Shown: in pieces, positions 1 through 6,088 of the stretch
Numbering within the stretch: the stretch's first letter is position 1
How the letters are laid out: the number at the start of each line of letters is the position of its first letter
NCBI GenBank assembly: GCA_949739085.1
Contig: CATIYU010000354.1
Location: forward strand, 1 to 8,431
Origin: an uncultured Eubacteriales bacterium
Lineage (GTDB): Bacteria > Bacillota_A > Clostridia > Oscillospirales > Oscillospiraceae
Direction of reading: 5' to 3'
DNA: 8,431 bases
Translations under genes and position numbers: made by a program
The notes under the pieces: generated by a model
What the model was told of the DNA's origin: nothing
Databases searched by the model: none
The model's input: the letters and a program-made list of their open reading frames with translations, nothing else

Positions 1-67
1 AATAATCTGCCATCAACTCCATTTGGGGGCTTGACTTTTTATTCGCAGGCTCTCTTACTCGCTCGCT

Positions 68-106
68 TACAAACAAGCGGGGCTGCCCGGTTGCAGGCAG
101 CCCCGC
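68..106 (-). terminator. Rho-independent terminator of the MglB-like gene
   Basis: An 11-bp perfect GC-rich stem is formed by 77-87 and 96-106 around an 8-nt loop. Read on the minus strand, the hairpin is followed by a short T-rich tract (cttgtttgt). It lies 54 nt beyond the stop codon of the minus-strand binding-protein gene, the right place and orientation for a terminator. The U-tract is interrupted by G residues, so read-through into possible transporter genes beyond the window start is plausible. Bases 1-67 hold no gene that I can support. Confidence 0.65.
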
Positions 107-159
107 ACGTTCACGTGCTATGGGGTGTCCCCCCTGTTTGCTGGATGCTTGAACTGCGC

Positions 160-1350
160 TTAGCCCAGATAAGCAGCGTAGGGAACGCGGATCTTGGCGG
201 AGTCGGGGTCAACTTTCATGTCGCCAGTGTTGCTCATCAGGTCGCCGTCGTTGGCGAAGTTCTGAAGCAGGGTGACGATAGAGGAGGCCATACCCACGGC
301 GTCCTGGGCCACGGTACCGGTCATGCTGCCAGCAGCGATGGCGTCCTTGGCGTTCTGCACGGCGTCAACGCCGAAGACGGGGATGGTCTTGCCAGAGCCA
401 TTGTTGTAGCCAGCGGTCTGGAGGGAGGAGATCGCGCCCATGGCCATGTCGTCGTTGTTGCAGATGATGAGCTCCACCATGTTGTTGTTGCTCTCAGAGT
501 ACTCGGCCAGAATGGTGTCCATGTAGTTGGTGGCCGCAGCGGAGGACCAGGCGCCGTTGGGGTCCACCAGGTACTTGGTGGCCGCGTCGTTGCCGCCGTA
601 GTAGACCAGCTCGGCCTTACCGGCGCCGGTCAGCTGGGCGTTAGCATCCTCCACGGAGAACTGCGTGCGGAACTCGGCCTCCACGTTGCCCTCCTGGCCC
701 TTGAACATGACATAGGAGATGGCGCCGTCGCCGTTGAGGTCAGTGGCGTCGTAGTTGGCCAGCAGGAAATCGGCAATCATCTTGCCCTGCATGTGACCGG
801 CCTCAGCGGGGTCGGTGCCCACGAAAGCGCACTTATCATAGCTGTTGATGACGGAGGCGTCAAAGTCGCGGTTGAAGAAGATGACGGGGATGTCCTTCTC
901 CTTGGCGGCGTTGACCACGTTCTGGGCGGCGTCGGGAGAGGAGTTCTCCACGATGTTGACGATCAGCAGGTTCGCGCCGTTGGTGATGGCGGTGTTCACC
1001 TGGTCCATCTGGGTGGCCTGGGTGGTGTTGCCGTCATAGTCGGTGTACTTCACGCCCAGGGCATCCAGCTGCTTGTCCAGCTCGGAGCGGACGGTGGAGA
1101 TGTACACATCGGAGTAGTTGTAGTAGAACACGCCGACGTTCAGGCTGCTCAGGTCAGCGCCGCTGCCGCCCTGATTGTCCTGATTGTCCTGATTGTCCTG
1201 ATTGTCCTGGTTATCCTGGTTATCCTGATTGCTCTGGTTGTTCTGATTGGGGGTGTCATTGCCGTTCTTGTTGTTTCCGCCGCCGCAGGCCGCCAAGGAG
1301 CACACCATGGCAAGGGCCAGAAGCAGGGCCAATACTTTCTTCATTTTCAT
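160..1350 (-). CDS. MglB-like galactose/glucose-type ABC solute-binding lipoprotein
   Basis: This 396-aa protein is an extracellular binding protein of the type I periplasmic-binding fold, anchored by lipid to the membrane. It would deliver a sugar to an ABC importer. Residues 1-22 are a lipoprotein signal (Lys start, Leu/Ala core, lipobox LAAC with Cys22). Residues 23-64 are an Asn/Gln/Asp-rich linker containing tandem QDN triplets. The binding domain spans about 70-396. It aligns by eye with E. coli MglB: FFNRD (N160), a calcium-loop-like DLNGDGAIS (204-212), FKGQEGN..AEFR (R228), CNNDDMAMGA (298-306) and PVFGVDA (D329). The stacking aromatics are kept as Y83 and W268. Several sugar ligands of MglB appear changed (His152 to Asn222, Asp154 to Glu224, Asn256 to Gln349), so the exact sugar is uncertain. 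The ATG at 1350 follows an SD (GGAGG, complement of 1357-1364). No permease or ATPase partner is inside the window. It could lie beyond position 1. Confidence 0.92.
   Translation of the reverse strand: MKMKKVLALLLALAMVCSLAACGGGNNKNGNDTPNQNNQSNQDNQDNQDNQDNQDNQDNQGGSGADLSSLNVGVFYYNYSDVYISTVRSELDKQLDALGVKYTDYDGNTTQATQMDQVNTAITNGANLLIVNIVENSSPDAAQNVVNAAKEKDIPVIFFNRDFDASVINSYDKCAFVGTDPAEAGHMQGKMIADFLLANYDATDLNGDGAISYVMFKGQEGNVEAEFRTQFSVEDANAQLTGAGKAELVYYGGNDAATKYLVDPNGAWSSAAATNYMDTILAEYSESNNNMVELIICNNDDMAMGAISSLQTAGYNNGSGKTIPVFGVDAVQNAKDAIAAGSMTGTVAQDAVGMASSIVTLLQNFANDGDLMSNTGDMKVDPDSAKIRVPYAAYLG
1171..1242 (-). repeat. 9-bp tandem repeat encoding QDN units in the lipoprotein linker
   Basis: Within the MglB-like gene the plus strand shows four perfect copies of ctgattgtc (1171-1206), two copies of ctggttatc (1207-1224), then two degenerate copies (1225-1242). 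On the coding strand each unit encodes one Asp/Asn/Gln triplet. This gives a run of QDN repeats between the lipidated Cys22 and the folded domain. The unit is a multiple of three, so gain or loss of copies changes linker length without shifting the frame. The variant copies suggest older units at the signal-peptide end and recently expanded perfect ones nearest the binding domain. Confidence 0.9.
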
Positions 1351-1443
1351 CCAAAAATTCCTCCATGTACATGTAAATGTTGACCCATTCTCTCGTTGAG
1401 AAATGGACGCGATAATTATAGCTCAAATTTTGTGCCAGGGACA
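1351..1443 (-). promoter_or_regulatory. Leader and candidate promoter of the MglB-like gene
   Basis: On the minus strand a perfect TATAAT occurs as the complement of 1415-1420, about 65 nt upstream of the start codon. The position 17 nt further upstream (1438-1443, TGTCCC) is a poor -35 match, which would fit an activator-dependent promoter. The leader contains an imperfect inverted repeat (CCATTCTCT at 1385-1393 against AGAAATGG at 1399-1406) and the self-complementary CATGTACATG at 1364-1373 overlapping the upstream side of the SD. No recognised operator was identified. Confidence 0.4.
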
Positions 1444-1570
1444 TGGACAAATCGGTCAAACTTATACAATTTCTCAAAATCCCGCTCTCTGCGGAGCCGC
1501 GCATTAGCGCTTTTTTACAAAAAATTTTTAGAATTTTGTAGAAAGTGACGGGGTGTTCCCTGGAACTCCT

Positions 1571-2986
1571 TTACAACCCATCCCCCTCTTCGCTGGACGC
1601 TCCCGCGGGCAGGTCCGGCCGCTTCATCTCCCGCCAGACGGTGAACATCATGGTGGTATAGCAGGCGACGCCGCCCACAGCGTCGCTCACCGGCTCCGAC
1701 GCAAATACGCCGTAGGCCCCCATGCCCCACAACCGGGGCAGGACCAGCATCAGCGGCACCACCAGCGCCACCTTCCGCAGCAGGGAGAAGAATACCGCCA
1801 TTCTGGCCCGGCCCAAGGCCACAAATGTATTCTGCCCGATCATCTGAAAGCTCATCATCACGTAGGCGGCGTAGTAGACCCGCATGGTCTTTACACCCAC
1901 ATCCAACAGGGCCGGGTCATCGTTGAAGAGCAGGATGAACACATGAGGGAACGCCAGCACCAGAAGCCAGACAGCCAGATTGTAGGTCAGGCAGGAGGCC
2001 GTCAGAAACAGGATGCTTTTCCGCACCCGGCTGAACTGCCCCGCGCCGTAGTTGTAGCCAATGACGGGCTGGGCCCCCTGGGTCAGACCCCGGATGGGCT
2101 GGAAGATAATCTCCCGGACGGAGACGATGGCGGTCATGGCGGCCACGTACAGGTCCCCCATGCCCGCCGCCGCGCCGTAGGCCTGGAGCTGGGCGTTGCC
2201 CAGGGCCTGCACCACGCTGTTAGTGACGGAGAAGGTGAAGCCGGTGAGCCCCAGCCCGCAGATCCGCTTAAGGATCCTGCCGTCCAGGCCCAGGCTGGCC
2301 CGGTCCAGCCGCAGAATCGCCCGCTTCCCGGTGAGAAAGACTAGGGCCCAGACGGCGGAACAGGTCTGGGCGATCACCGTGGCCAGGGCCGCGCCCTGGA
2401 CCCCCATGTCCAGCGCGAAGATGAACACCGGGTCCAGAATCAGGTTCACCACCGCCCCCAGCAGGGTGGTCATCATGCCGGTTTTGCCGAATCCCTGGGC
2501 GTTGATGAAGGGGTTCATGCCCAAGCCGATCATCACCGGAATGACCCCGGCCAGGTAGATGAGAAGGTATTCCTTTGCGTGGCCCACCGTCTCCGGACTG
2601 CCCCCCACCAGGTAGAGGAAGGGCTCGTGGAAGAGGTAGAAGAGGACCGTGAGACCCGCCCCCAGCAGGAGCAGGAAGGTGAAGCTGACTCCCATGATCC
2701 GGGCCGCCCGCTTGTCGTCCCCGCGGCCCCGGGCGATGGCGCACAGGGGCGCACCGCCGGTACCGCAGAGGTTTGCAAAGGCGGTGATGATGTAGGTGAT
2801 GGGCATGACCAGGCCAATGCCGGTAAAAGCATCCCGGCCAACGGTGTCGATGTGTCCGATGAAGGCACGGTCCACCACGTTGTAGAGCACCACCGTCAGC
2901 TGGGCCACCGTCAGGGGGATGGCCAGAGAGAGGATATTTTTCGCTATGCTCCCCTTTGAAAAATCGTTTTTCCGCTGTGCTTCCAA
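1571..2986 (-). CDS. MATE-family multidrug/Na+ (or H+) antiporter
   Basis: This 471-aa integral membrane protein has about 12 hydrophobic segments, the usual MATE length and layout. MATE exporters expel cationic drugs or metabolites in exchange for Na+ or H+. Family features visible are an N-terminal PLTVAQLTVVLYNVVDRAFI segment (24-43), the GGAPLCAIARGRGDDKRA stretch (77-94) after TM2, NLILDPVFIF (181-190), and in the second half QPIRGLTQGAQPVIGYNYGA (296-315) followed by the RVRKS loop. The C-terminus is a short acidic cytoplasmic tail. The start is TTG, not ATG: a strong SD GAGGAGG (complement of about 2994-3000) lies 7 nt upstream of the TTG at 2986, and no suitable in-frame ATG is close. 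The substrate cannot be told from sequence. No regulator gene (MarR/TetR) lies beside it in the window. I saw no convincing terminator in the AT-rich 1505-1570 region behind it. Confidence 0.93.
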   Translation of the reverse strand: MEAQRKNDFSKGSIAKNILSLAIPLTVAQLTVVLYNVVDRAFIGHIDTVGRDAFTGIGLVMPITYIITAFANLCGTGGAPLCAIARGRGDDKRAARIMGVSFTFLLLLGAGLTVLFYLFHEPFLYLVGGSPETVGHAKEYLLIYLAGVIPVMIGLGMNPFINAQGFGKTGMMTTLLGAVVNLILDPVFIFALDMGVQGAALATVIAQTCSAVWALVFLTGKRAILRLDRASLGLDGRILKRICGLGLTGFTFSVTNSVVQALGNAQLQAYGAAAGMGDLYVAAMTAIVSVREIIFQPIRGLTQGAQPVIGYNYGAGQFSRVRKSILFLTASCLTYNLAVWLLVLAFPHVFILLFNDDPALLDVGVKTMRVYYAAYVMMSFQMIGQNTFVALGRARMAVFFSLLRKVALVVPLMLVLPRLWGMGAYGVFASEPVSDAVGGVACYTTMMFTVWREMKRPDLPAGASSEEGDGL

Positions 2987-3012
2987 GAGAACGCCTCCTC
3001 ACTTTTTTTACC

Positions 3013-3041
3013 ATTGTAGGCCATTTTGCCGGAAAATGCAA
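3013..3041 (-). promoter_or_regulatory. Sigma-A-type promoter of the MATE gene
   Basis: On the minus strand, TTGCAT (complement of 3036-3041) is followed after exactly 17 nt by TACAAT (complement of 3013-3018). Transcription would begin near 3006, giving a very short leader of about 20 nt that still includes the full SD. Position, spacing and match are all good. Confidence 0.65.
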
Positions 3042-3194
3042 GGCCAGGGCGGCGCTGTCCGGCCTATTCACCTCTCTATGCAATCCGAACCGTCAAAATG
3101 CGCAAATCACATCTCTTTTTTGCGAATAAATTGGGCGATATGTTAAATGCATGTCGAAACAAATTGATAAATATACATTTTTTATGAAAAACCA

Positions 3195-3223
3195 TTGACA
3201 ACCGCCCCCATCTGGTGTACCAT
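3195..3223 (+). promoter_or_regulatory. Sigma-A-type promoter of the amino-acid ABC operon
   Basis: A perfect -35 TTGACA (3195-3200), a 17-nt spacer and a TACCAT -10 (3218-3223) precede the binding-protein gene. Transcription would start near 3230. This gives a leader of about 70 nt holding the small GC hairpin at 3245-3261 and the SD at 3281-3290. Confidence 0.75.
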
Positions 3224-3299
3224 TCTCCTTGGCTCCACGGGCGGCGGCCCGGCGCGGGCCGGGATTGGATATCATATTTCGGAAAGGAAGTTCGCTCTC

Positions 3300-4103
3300 A
3301 TGAAAAAAATAACCGTCCTGCTGCTGGCGCTGGCCATGATTTTGAGCCTTGCCGCCTGCGGACAAAAGCAGGTCCAGCTGCAAATTCTCTCCACCGAGTA
3401 CGCCGTGGAGGACTACGCCATCGCGATCGCCAAGGATAACGACGCCCTGCTCAACGAGGTCAACGAGGCCTTGGCCGCGATCACCGCCGACGGCACCGCC
3501 CAGAAGATCGTGGACAAGTACATCTCCGGCAAGGACCACGGCCTCACCTTCCAGGCGGACGCTGAAGGCAAGCCGGAACTTATTATGGCCACCAACGCCC
3601 AGTTCCCGCCCTACGAATACTTCGAGAACAACCAGATCGTGGGTATCGACGCCGAGATGGCCGCCGCCATTGCCGACTACCTGGGCCGCAAGCTGGTCAT
3701 CGACAACATGGAGTTTGACGCCACCATCACCGCCGTGCAGACCGGCAAGGCCGACATGGTCATGGCGGGCATGACCGTCACCCCCACCCGGCTGGAGTCC
3801 GTCAATTTCTCCAACAGCTACGCCACCGGCATCCAGGTGGTCATCGTCCCTGAGAACAGCCCCATCAAGACCGTGGACGACCTGCTCAGCCCCGACGCCT
3901 CCTACATCGCCGGCGTCCAGCGCATGACCACCGGGGACCTCTACCTCTCCGACACCTACGAGAACGGCGGCATCACCGAGGAACGGGTCTCCAAGTTTGA
4001 CAGCGGCGCCAGCGCCATCCAGGCCCTGCTCGCCGGAAAGGTGGACTGCGTGGTCATCGACAACGAGCCCGCCAAGGCCTTCGTAGAGGCAAACAACCAG
4101 TAA
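3300..4103 (+). CDS. Circularly permuted polar amino-acid ABC solute-binding lipoprotein
   Basis: This 267-aa extracellular lipoprotein would bind a polar amino acid for the adjacent permease/ATPase. Residues 1-20 form the lipoprotein signal (MKKI, Leu/Ala core, lipobox LAAC, Cys20). The domain order is abnormal. Residues 27-76 (LQILSTEYAVEDYAIAI... to ...IVDKYIS) match the segment that normally ends family 3 binding proteins. Residues 77-91 are a linker. Residues 92-267 (PELIMATNAQFPPYEYFE... to ...DNEPAKAFVEANN) match the normal N-terminal ~175 residues, and the protein stops where the first segment would usually follow. Pocket residues remain: R164 in TPTRLESVNFS (α-carboxylate contact in the family) and D254 in VVIDNEPA (α-amino contact). 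The ATG at 3300 is chosen over upstream codons because GGAAAGGAAG (3281-3290) and the signal peptide start there. The amino acid bound is unknown. The fold after permutation is inferred. Confidence 0.92.
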   Translation: MKKITVLLLALAMILSLAACGQKQVQLQILSTEYAVEDYAIAIAKDNDALLNEVNEALAAITADGTAQKIVDKYISGKDHGLTFQADAEGKPELIMATNAQFPPYEYFENNQIVGIDAEMAAAIADYLGRKLVIDNMEFDATITAVQTGKADMVMAGMTVTPTRLESVNFSNSYATGIQVVIVPENSPIKTVDDLLSPDASYIAGVQRMTTGDLYLSDTYENGGITEERVSKFDSGASAIQALLAGKVDCVVIDNEPAKAFVEANNQ

Positions 4104-4111
4104 CCAGCGGT

Positions 4112-4141
4112 ACGGGGCGGCGAGGCAGCCGCCCCGTTTTT
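4112..4141 (+). terminator. Intercistronic terminator/attenuating hairpin
   Basis: A perfect 10-bp stem (ACGGGGCGGC 4112-4121 / GCCGCCCCGT 4128-4137) with a 6-nt loop is followed by five T residues (4137-4141). It lies between the binding-protein stop and the permease SD. Partial termination here is the usual way such operons make more binding protein than membrane components. The hairpin also protects the upstream mRNA 3' end. The T-run abuts the permease RBS (4142-4155). Confidence 0.8.
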
Positions 4142-4160
4142 AAGAAGGAGGGAGAGACAG

Positions 4161-4880
4161 ATGGACTGGGAACGCCTGCAACGGCAGTTTTACATCAACT
4201 TTATTGAGGAGGACCGGTGGCGGTTCCTCACAAATGGCTTGGCCAACACCCTGCGCATCACGCTGCTGGCGGGGCTGCTGGGCATTGTCATCGGGGTGGC
4301 GGTGGCTATTGTCCGCTCCACCTGCGACAAGACCCGCGGAGAGATCCGGGGCGCGGCCTGGTTCTTCCTGGGGCTGGCGGATCTGGTGTGCCGGGCCTAT
4401 CTGACCGTCATCCGGGGCACCCCGGTGGTGGTGCAGCTGATGATTATGTACTATATCATCTTCGCGTCCTCCCGCAACGGCGTGGGGGTGGCTACCCTGG
4501 CCTTCGGCATCAACTCCGGGGCCTATGTGGCGGAAATATTCCGGGCTGGGATCATGTCCATCGACCAGGGCCAGTTTGAGGCGGGCCGGTCTCTGGGCCT
4601 CAACTTCGTCCAGACCATGCGCTATATTATCGTCCCACAGGCGTTCAAGAACGTGCTGCCCTCCCTGGCCAACGAGTTTATCGTACTGCTGAAGGAAACC
4701 AGCGTGGCGGGCTATGTGACGGTCCAGGACCTGACCATGGGGGGCAACACCATACGGAGCGTCACCTACTCCGCGTTTATGCCCCTCATCGCGGTGGCGC
4801 TGATGTACCTGGTGATGGTGGTATTCTTTACCTGGCTGGTGGGCAAGCTGGAAAGGAGGCTGAGGAACAGTGAGCGGTAA
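4161..4880 (+). CDS. Polar amino-acid ABC transporter permease (HisM/GlnP type)
   Basis: This 239-aa membrane permease of the polar amino-acid uptake family forms the translocation path, probably as a homodimer because only one permease gene is present. A soluble-looking N-terminus (1-24) precedes about five membrane segments, near 25-51, 66-82, 87-112, 164-180 and 204-228. Family motifs are [13 protein letters not shown] (81-93) and the EAA coupling loop [20 protein letters not shown] (140-159) with the conserved Gly146, which docks on the ATPase. The ATG at 4161 follows a strong AAGGAGGGAGAG SD (about 4144-4155). The gene overlaps the following ATPase gene by 11 nt, so their translation is coupled. 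An insertion-like stretch [14 protein letters not shown] (53-66) between TM1 and TM2 is somewhat longer than in many relatives. Confidence 0.95.
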   Translation: MDWERLQRQFYINFIEEDRWRFLTNGLANTLRITLLAGLLGIVIGVAVAIVRSTCDKTRGEIRGAAWFFLGLADLVCRAYLTVIRGTPVVVQLMIMYYIIFASSRNGVGVATLAFGINSGAYVAEIFRAGIMSIDQGQFEAGRSLGLNFVQTMRYIIVPQAFKNVLPSLANEFIVLLKETSVAGYVTVQDLTMGGNTIRSVTYSAFMPLIAVALMYLVMVVFFTWLVGKLERRLRNSER

Positions 4881-5613
4881 GGTTTTAATCCAGGTCCGGA
4901 ACCTGGAGAAGCACTTTTCCGGCGGCAGTATCCACGCCCTGGACGGCGTGTCCATGGACATCCGGCAGGGAGAGGTGGTGGTGGTCATCGGGCCTTCCGG
5001 GTCCGGGAAGTCCACCTTCCTGCGCTGCCTGAACCTGCTGGAGCGGCCCACCGGGGGCAGCGTCGCCCTGGACGGCGTGGACATCACGGACCCGAAGGCG
5101 GACCTGAACCGCCACCGCCAGAAGATGGGCATGGTGTTTCAGCACTTCAACCTCTTCCCCCACATGACGGTGCTGGAGAACATGACCCTGGCCCCCATGA
5201 AGCTGCTGAAAAAGAGCCGGGCCGAGGCGGAGGGCAAGGCCCGGAGCCTCCTGGACCGGGTGGGCCTAGCGGACCGGGCCGGCGCATATCCCGGCCAGCT
5301 CTCCGGCGGGCAGAAACAGCGCATCGCCATCGTCCGGGCCCTGTGCATGGAACCGGAGGTGATGCTATTCGACGAACCCACCTCCGCCCTGGACCCGGAG
5401 ATGGTGGGGGAGGTGCTGGAGGTCATGAAGGACCTGGCCCGGGAGGGCATGACCATGGTGGTTGTGACCCACGAGATGGGCTTCGCCAAGGAGGTGGCCA
5501 GCCGGGTGGTGTTCATGGACGGCGGCGCCGTGGTGGAGGAGAACCCGCCGGAGGCGCTCTTCGGACAGCCCCGGAGCGAGCGGCTGAAAACCTTTCTGGC
5601 CAAGGTGCTCTAG
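4870..5613 (+). CDS. Polar amino-acid ABC transporter ATP-binding protein (GlnQ/HisP type)
   Basis: This 247-aa cytoplasmic ATPase powers the importer with the preceding permease and binding protein. All ABC motifs are intact: Walker [10 protein letters not shown] (41-49), Q-loop Q91 in [12 protein letters not shown], signature LSGGQ (144-148), Walker B VMLFDE (164-169) with the catalytic E169, D-loop SALD (172-175) and H-loop H201 in VVTHEMGF. Length and the N-x-L-x-x-P-T-G-G and FNLFPHMT stretches are typical of the polar amino-acid group. The start is GTG at 4870, 10 nt after an AAGGAGG SD (4853-4859) located inside the permease gene. The 11-nt overlap supports translational coupling. The stop at 5611-5613 is followed by a strong hairpin. 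Confidence 0.96.
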   Translation: MSGKVLIQVRNLEKHFSGGSIHALDGVSMDIRQGEVVVVIGPSGSGKSTFLRCLNLLERPTGGSVALDGVDITDPKADLNRHRQKMGMVFQHFNLFPHMTVLENMTLAPMKLLKKSRAEAEGKARSLLDRVGLADRAGAYPGQLSGGQKQRIAIVRALCMEPEVMLFDEPTSALDPEMVGEVLEVMKDLAREGMTMVVVTHEMGFAKEVASRVVFMDGGAVVEENPPEALFGQPRSERLKTFLAKVL

Positions 5614-5637
5614 CTTAATACGCGTCTCCCGCAAGTT

Positions 5638-5668
5638 CCCCGCCGTCCTGTTTGCCAGGACGGCGGGG
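5638..5668 (+). terminator. Perfect 13-bp hairpin after the ABC operon
   Basis: CCCCGCCGTCCTG (5638-5650) pairs perfectly with CAGGACGGCGGGG (5656-5668) around a 5-nt loop, and T5637-A5669 adds a 14th pair. It starts 25 nt after the ATPase stop. There is no T-run on either side, so it is not a classical intrinsic terminator. It may be a 3'-end stabiliser, a pausing or Rho-linked element, or a weak terminator. Confidence 0.55.
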
Positions 5669-5702
5669 ACTGCCCCTAAAATCAGAATTTGAGGTGACCG
5701 GC

Positions 5703-6014
5703 ATGTCTCGAAAAATCTCTTCAGAGCGCCTGCTGAAGGCGGGGTTCCTCCTCACCCAGTGCGAGGACGGCAAGTTCTGGGTCATCGCCAGGGAGGCCGG
5801 GCCGGAGGCGGACCAGCTGGCCGCCCTGTGCCGGACTGTCATTGAGGACATGGACGGCACGTCCGTGGCGGAGGACATCGTCCTACAGTGCGACAGCGGC
5901 TTTCAAAACCCCTCCTTCTATATGGACGGCTTCCTGTGGCTCCTGGAAAAGCGGGACTTCTCCTCTCTGGTCTCCCTGCTCATCAAAAAGAAATTTGCCG
6001 CCCCCGGGGGCTAG
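5703..6014 (+). CDS. Small protein of unknown function (103 aa)
   Basis: I do not recognise this protein. It has no signal peptide or membrane segment and looks cytoplasmic and mildly acidic overall, with a basic start (MSRKISSERLLKAGF) and a basic, hydrophobic C-terminal helix (SSLVSLLIKKKF, 87-98). Other visible features are the F-W pair at 25-26 (GKFWVIARE), three cysteines (20, 43, 63) without a metal-motif spacing, and an aromatic patch NPSFYMDGFLWLL (69-81). The ATG at 5703 is preferred over an upstream TTG at 5652, because a GAGGTG SD (5691-5696) sits just before it and the longer form would run through the hairpin. A possible promoter is TTGCCA (5652-5657) with TAAAAT (5677-5682), but the 19-nt spacing is poor. 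It lies between two transport/sensing operons with the same orientation. No functional link can be shown. Confidence 0.75.
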   Translation: MSRKISSERLLKAGFLLTQCEDGKFWVIAREAGPEADQLAALCRTVIEDMDGTSVAEDIVLQCDSGFQNPSFYMDGFLWLLEKRDFSSLVSLLIKKKFAAPGG

Positions 6015-6026
6015 CCAAAAACCTTC

Positions 6027-6055
6027 TTGCCAACTGGCCGCAGAACTGGTATAAT
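6027..6055 (+). promoter_or_regulatory. Near-consensus promoter of the binding-protein/chemoreceptor operon
   Basis: TTGCCA (6027-6032), a 17-nt spacer and a perfect TATAAT (6050-6055) lie just after the stop of the 103-aa gene. Transcription would begin near 6062, about 27 nt ahead of the ATG at 6089, with the GGAAAGG SD at 6073-6079 in between. This marks the binding-protein/MCP pair as an independent transcription unit. Confidence 0.75.
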
Positions 6056-6088
6056 TCCCATCGGAATTTATTGGAAAGGCGTGGCGTT

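Larger units (their letters stand above)
2987..3299. promoter_or_regulatory. Divergent intergenic control region (MATE gene / amino-acid ABC operon)
   Basis: This 313-nt stretch has no supportable gene. It contains a minus-strand promoter (3013-3041) and a plus-strand promoter (3195-3223), described separately. Between them, about 3098-3194 is strongly AT-rich against a GC-rich background. It includes an imperfect inverted repeat AAATGCAT (3145-3152) / ATACATTT (3173-3180, 7 of 8 complementary), which could be an operator or simply curved DNA. A second weak plus-strand promoter-like pair is TTGCGA (3120-3125) with TTAAAT (3143-3148) at 17-nt spacing. The 5' leader of the ABC operon carries a 7-bp GC hairpin (CGGCCCG 3245-3251 / CGGGCCG 3255-3261) upstream of its RBS. 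Confidence 0.6.

Noticed and set aside
31..1383. A 450-codon plus-strand open frame opposite the MglB-like gene, Val/Gly/His-rich with an LIVLIV repeat
   Set aside because: It is the antisense shadow of a well-supported lipoprotein gene. Its repeat is the reverse reading of the QDN minisatellite, and it has no RBS or family signature.
1499..1516. GCGC-ATTA-GCGC followed by six T residues on the plus strand, resembling a terminator
   Set aside because: The stem is only 4 bp and no plus-strand gene lies upstream. In the orientation of the MATE gene there is no T-run after it.
1553..2344. A 263-codon plus-strand open frame opposite the MATE gene
   Set aside because: Its low-complexity Pro/His/Gln composition and complete overlap with a membrane-protein gene make it a shadow.
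3195..3299. Upstream in-frame extension of the amino-acid binding protein
   Set aside because: It would start inside the -35 element (TTG of TTGACA) and put 35 residues ahead of a perfect lipoprotein signal peptide. The SD supports ATG 3300.
3300..3536. The relocated N-terminal segment read as a separate broken gene or pseudogene remnant
   Set aside because: The frame is continuous from signal peptide to stop with no frameshift or internal start signals, and the two halves together make one complete binding-protein domain with no duplicated part.
4140..5132. A 330-codon minus-strand open frame across the permease and ATPase genes
   Set aside because: It is antisense to two genes with intact family motifs, and its composition (His/Gln/Arg-rich) is typical of a shadow frame.
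6000..6011. Perfect 12-nt palindrome GCCCCCGGGGGC at the end of the 103-aa gene
   Set aside because: It has no loop, so it makes a poor hairpin. It lies in codons for Pro-Gly-Gly and is probably compositional chance.
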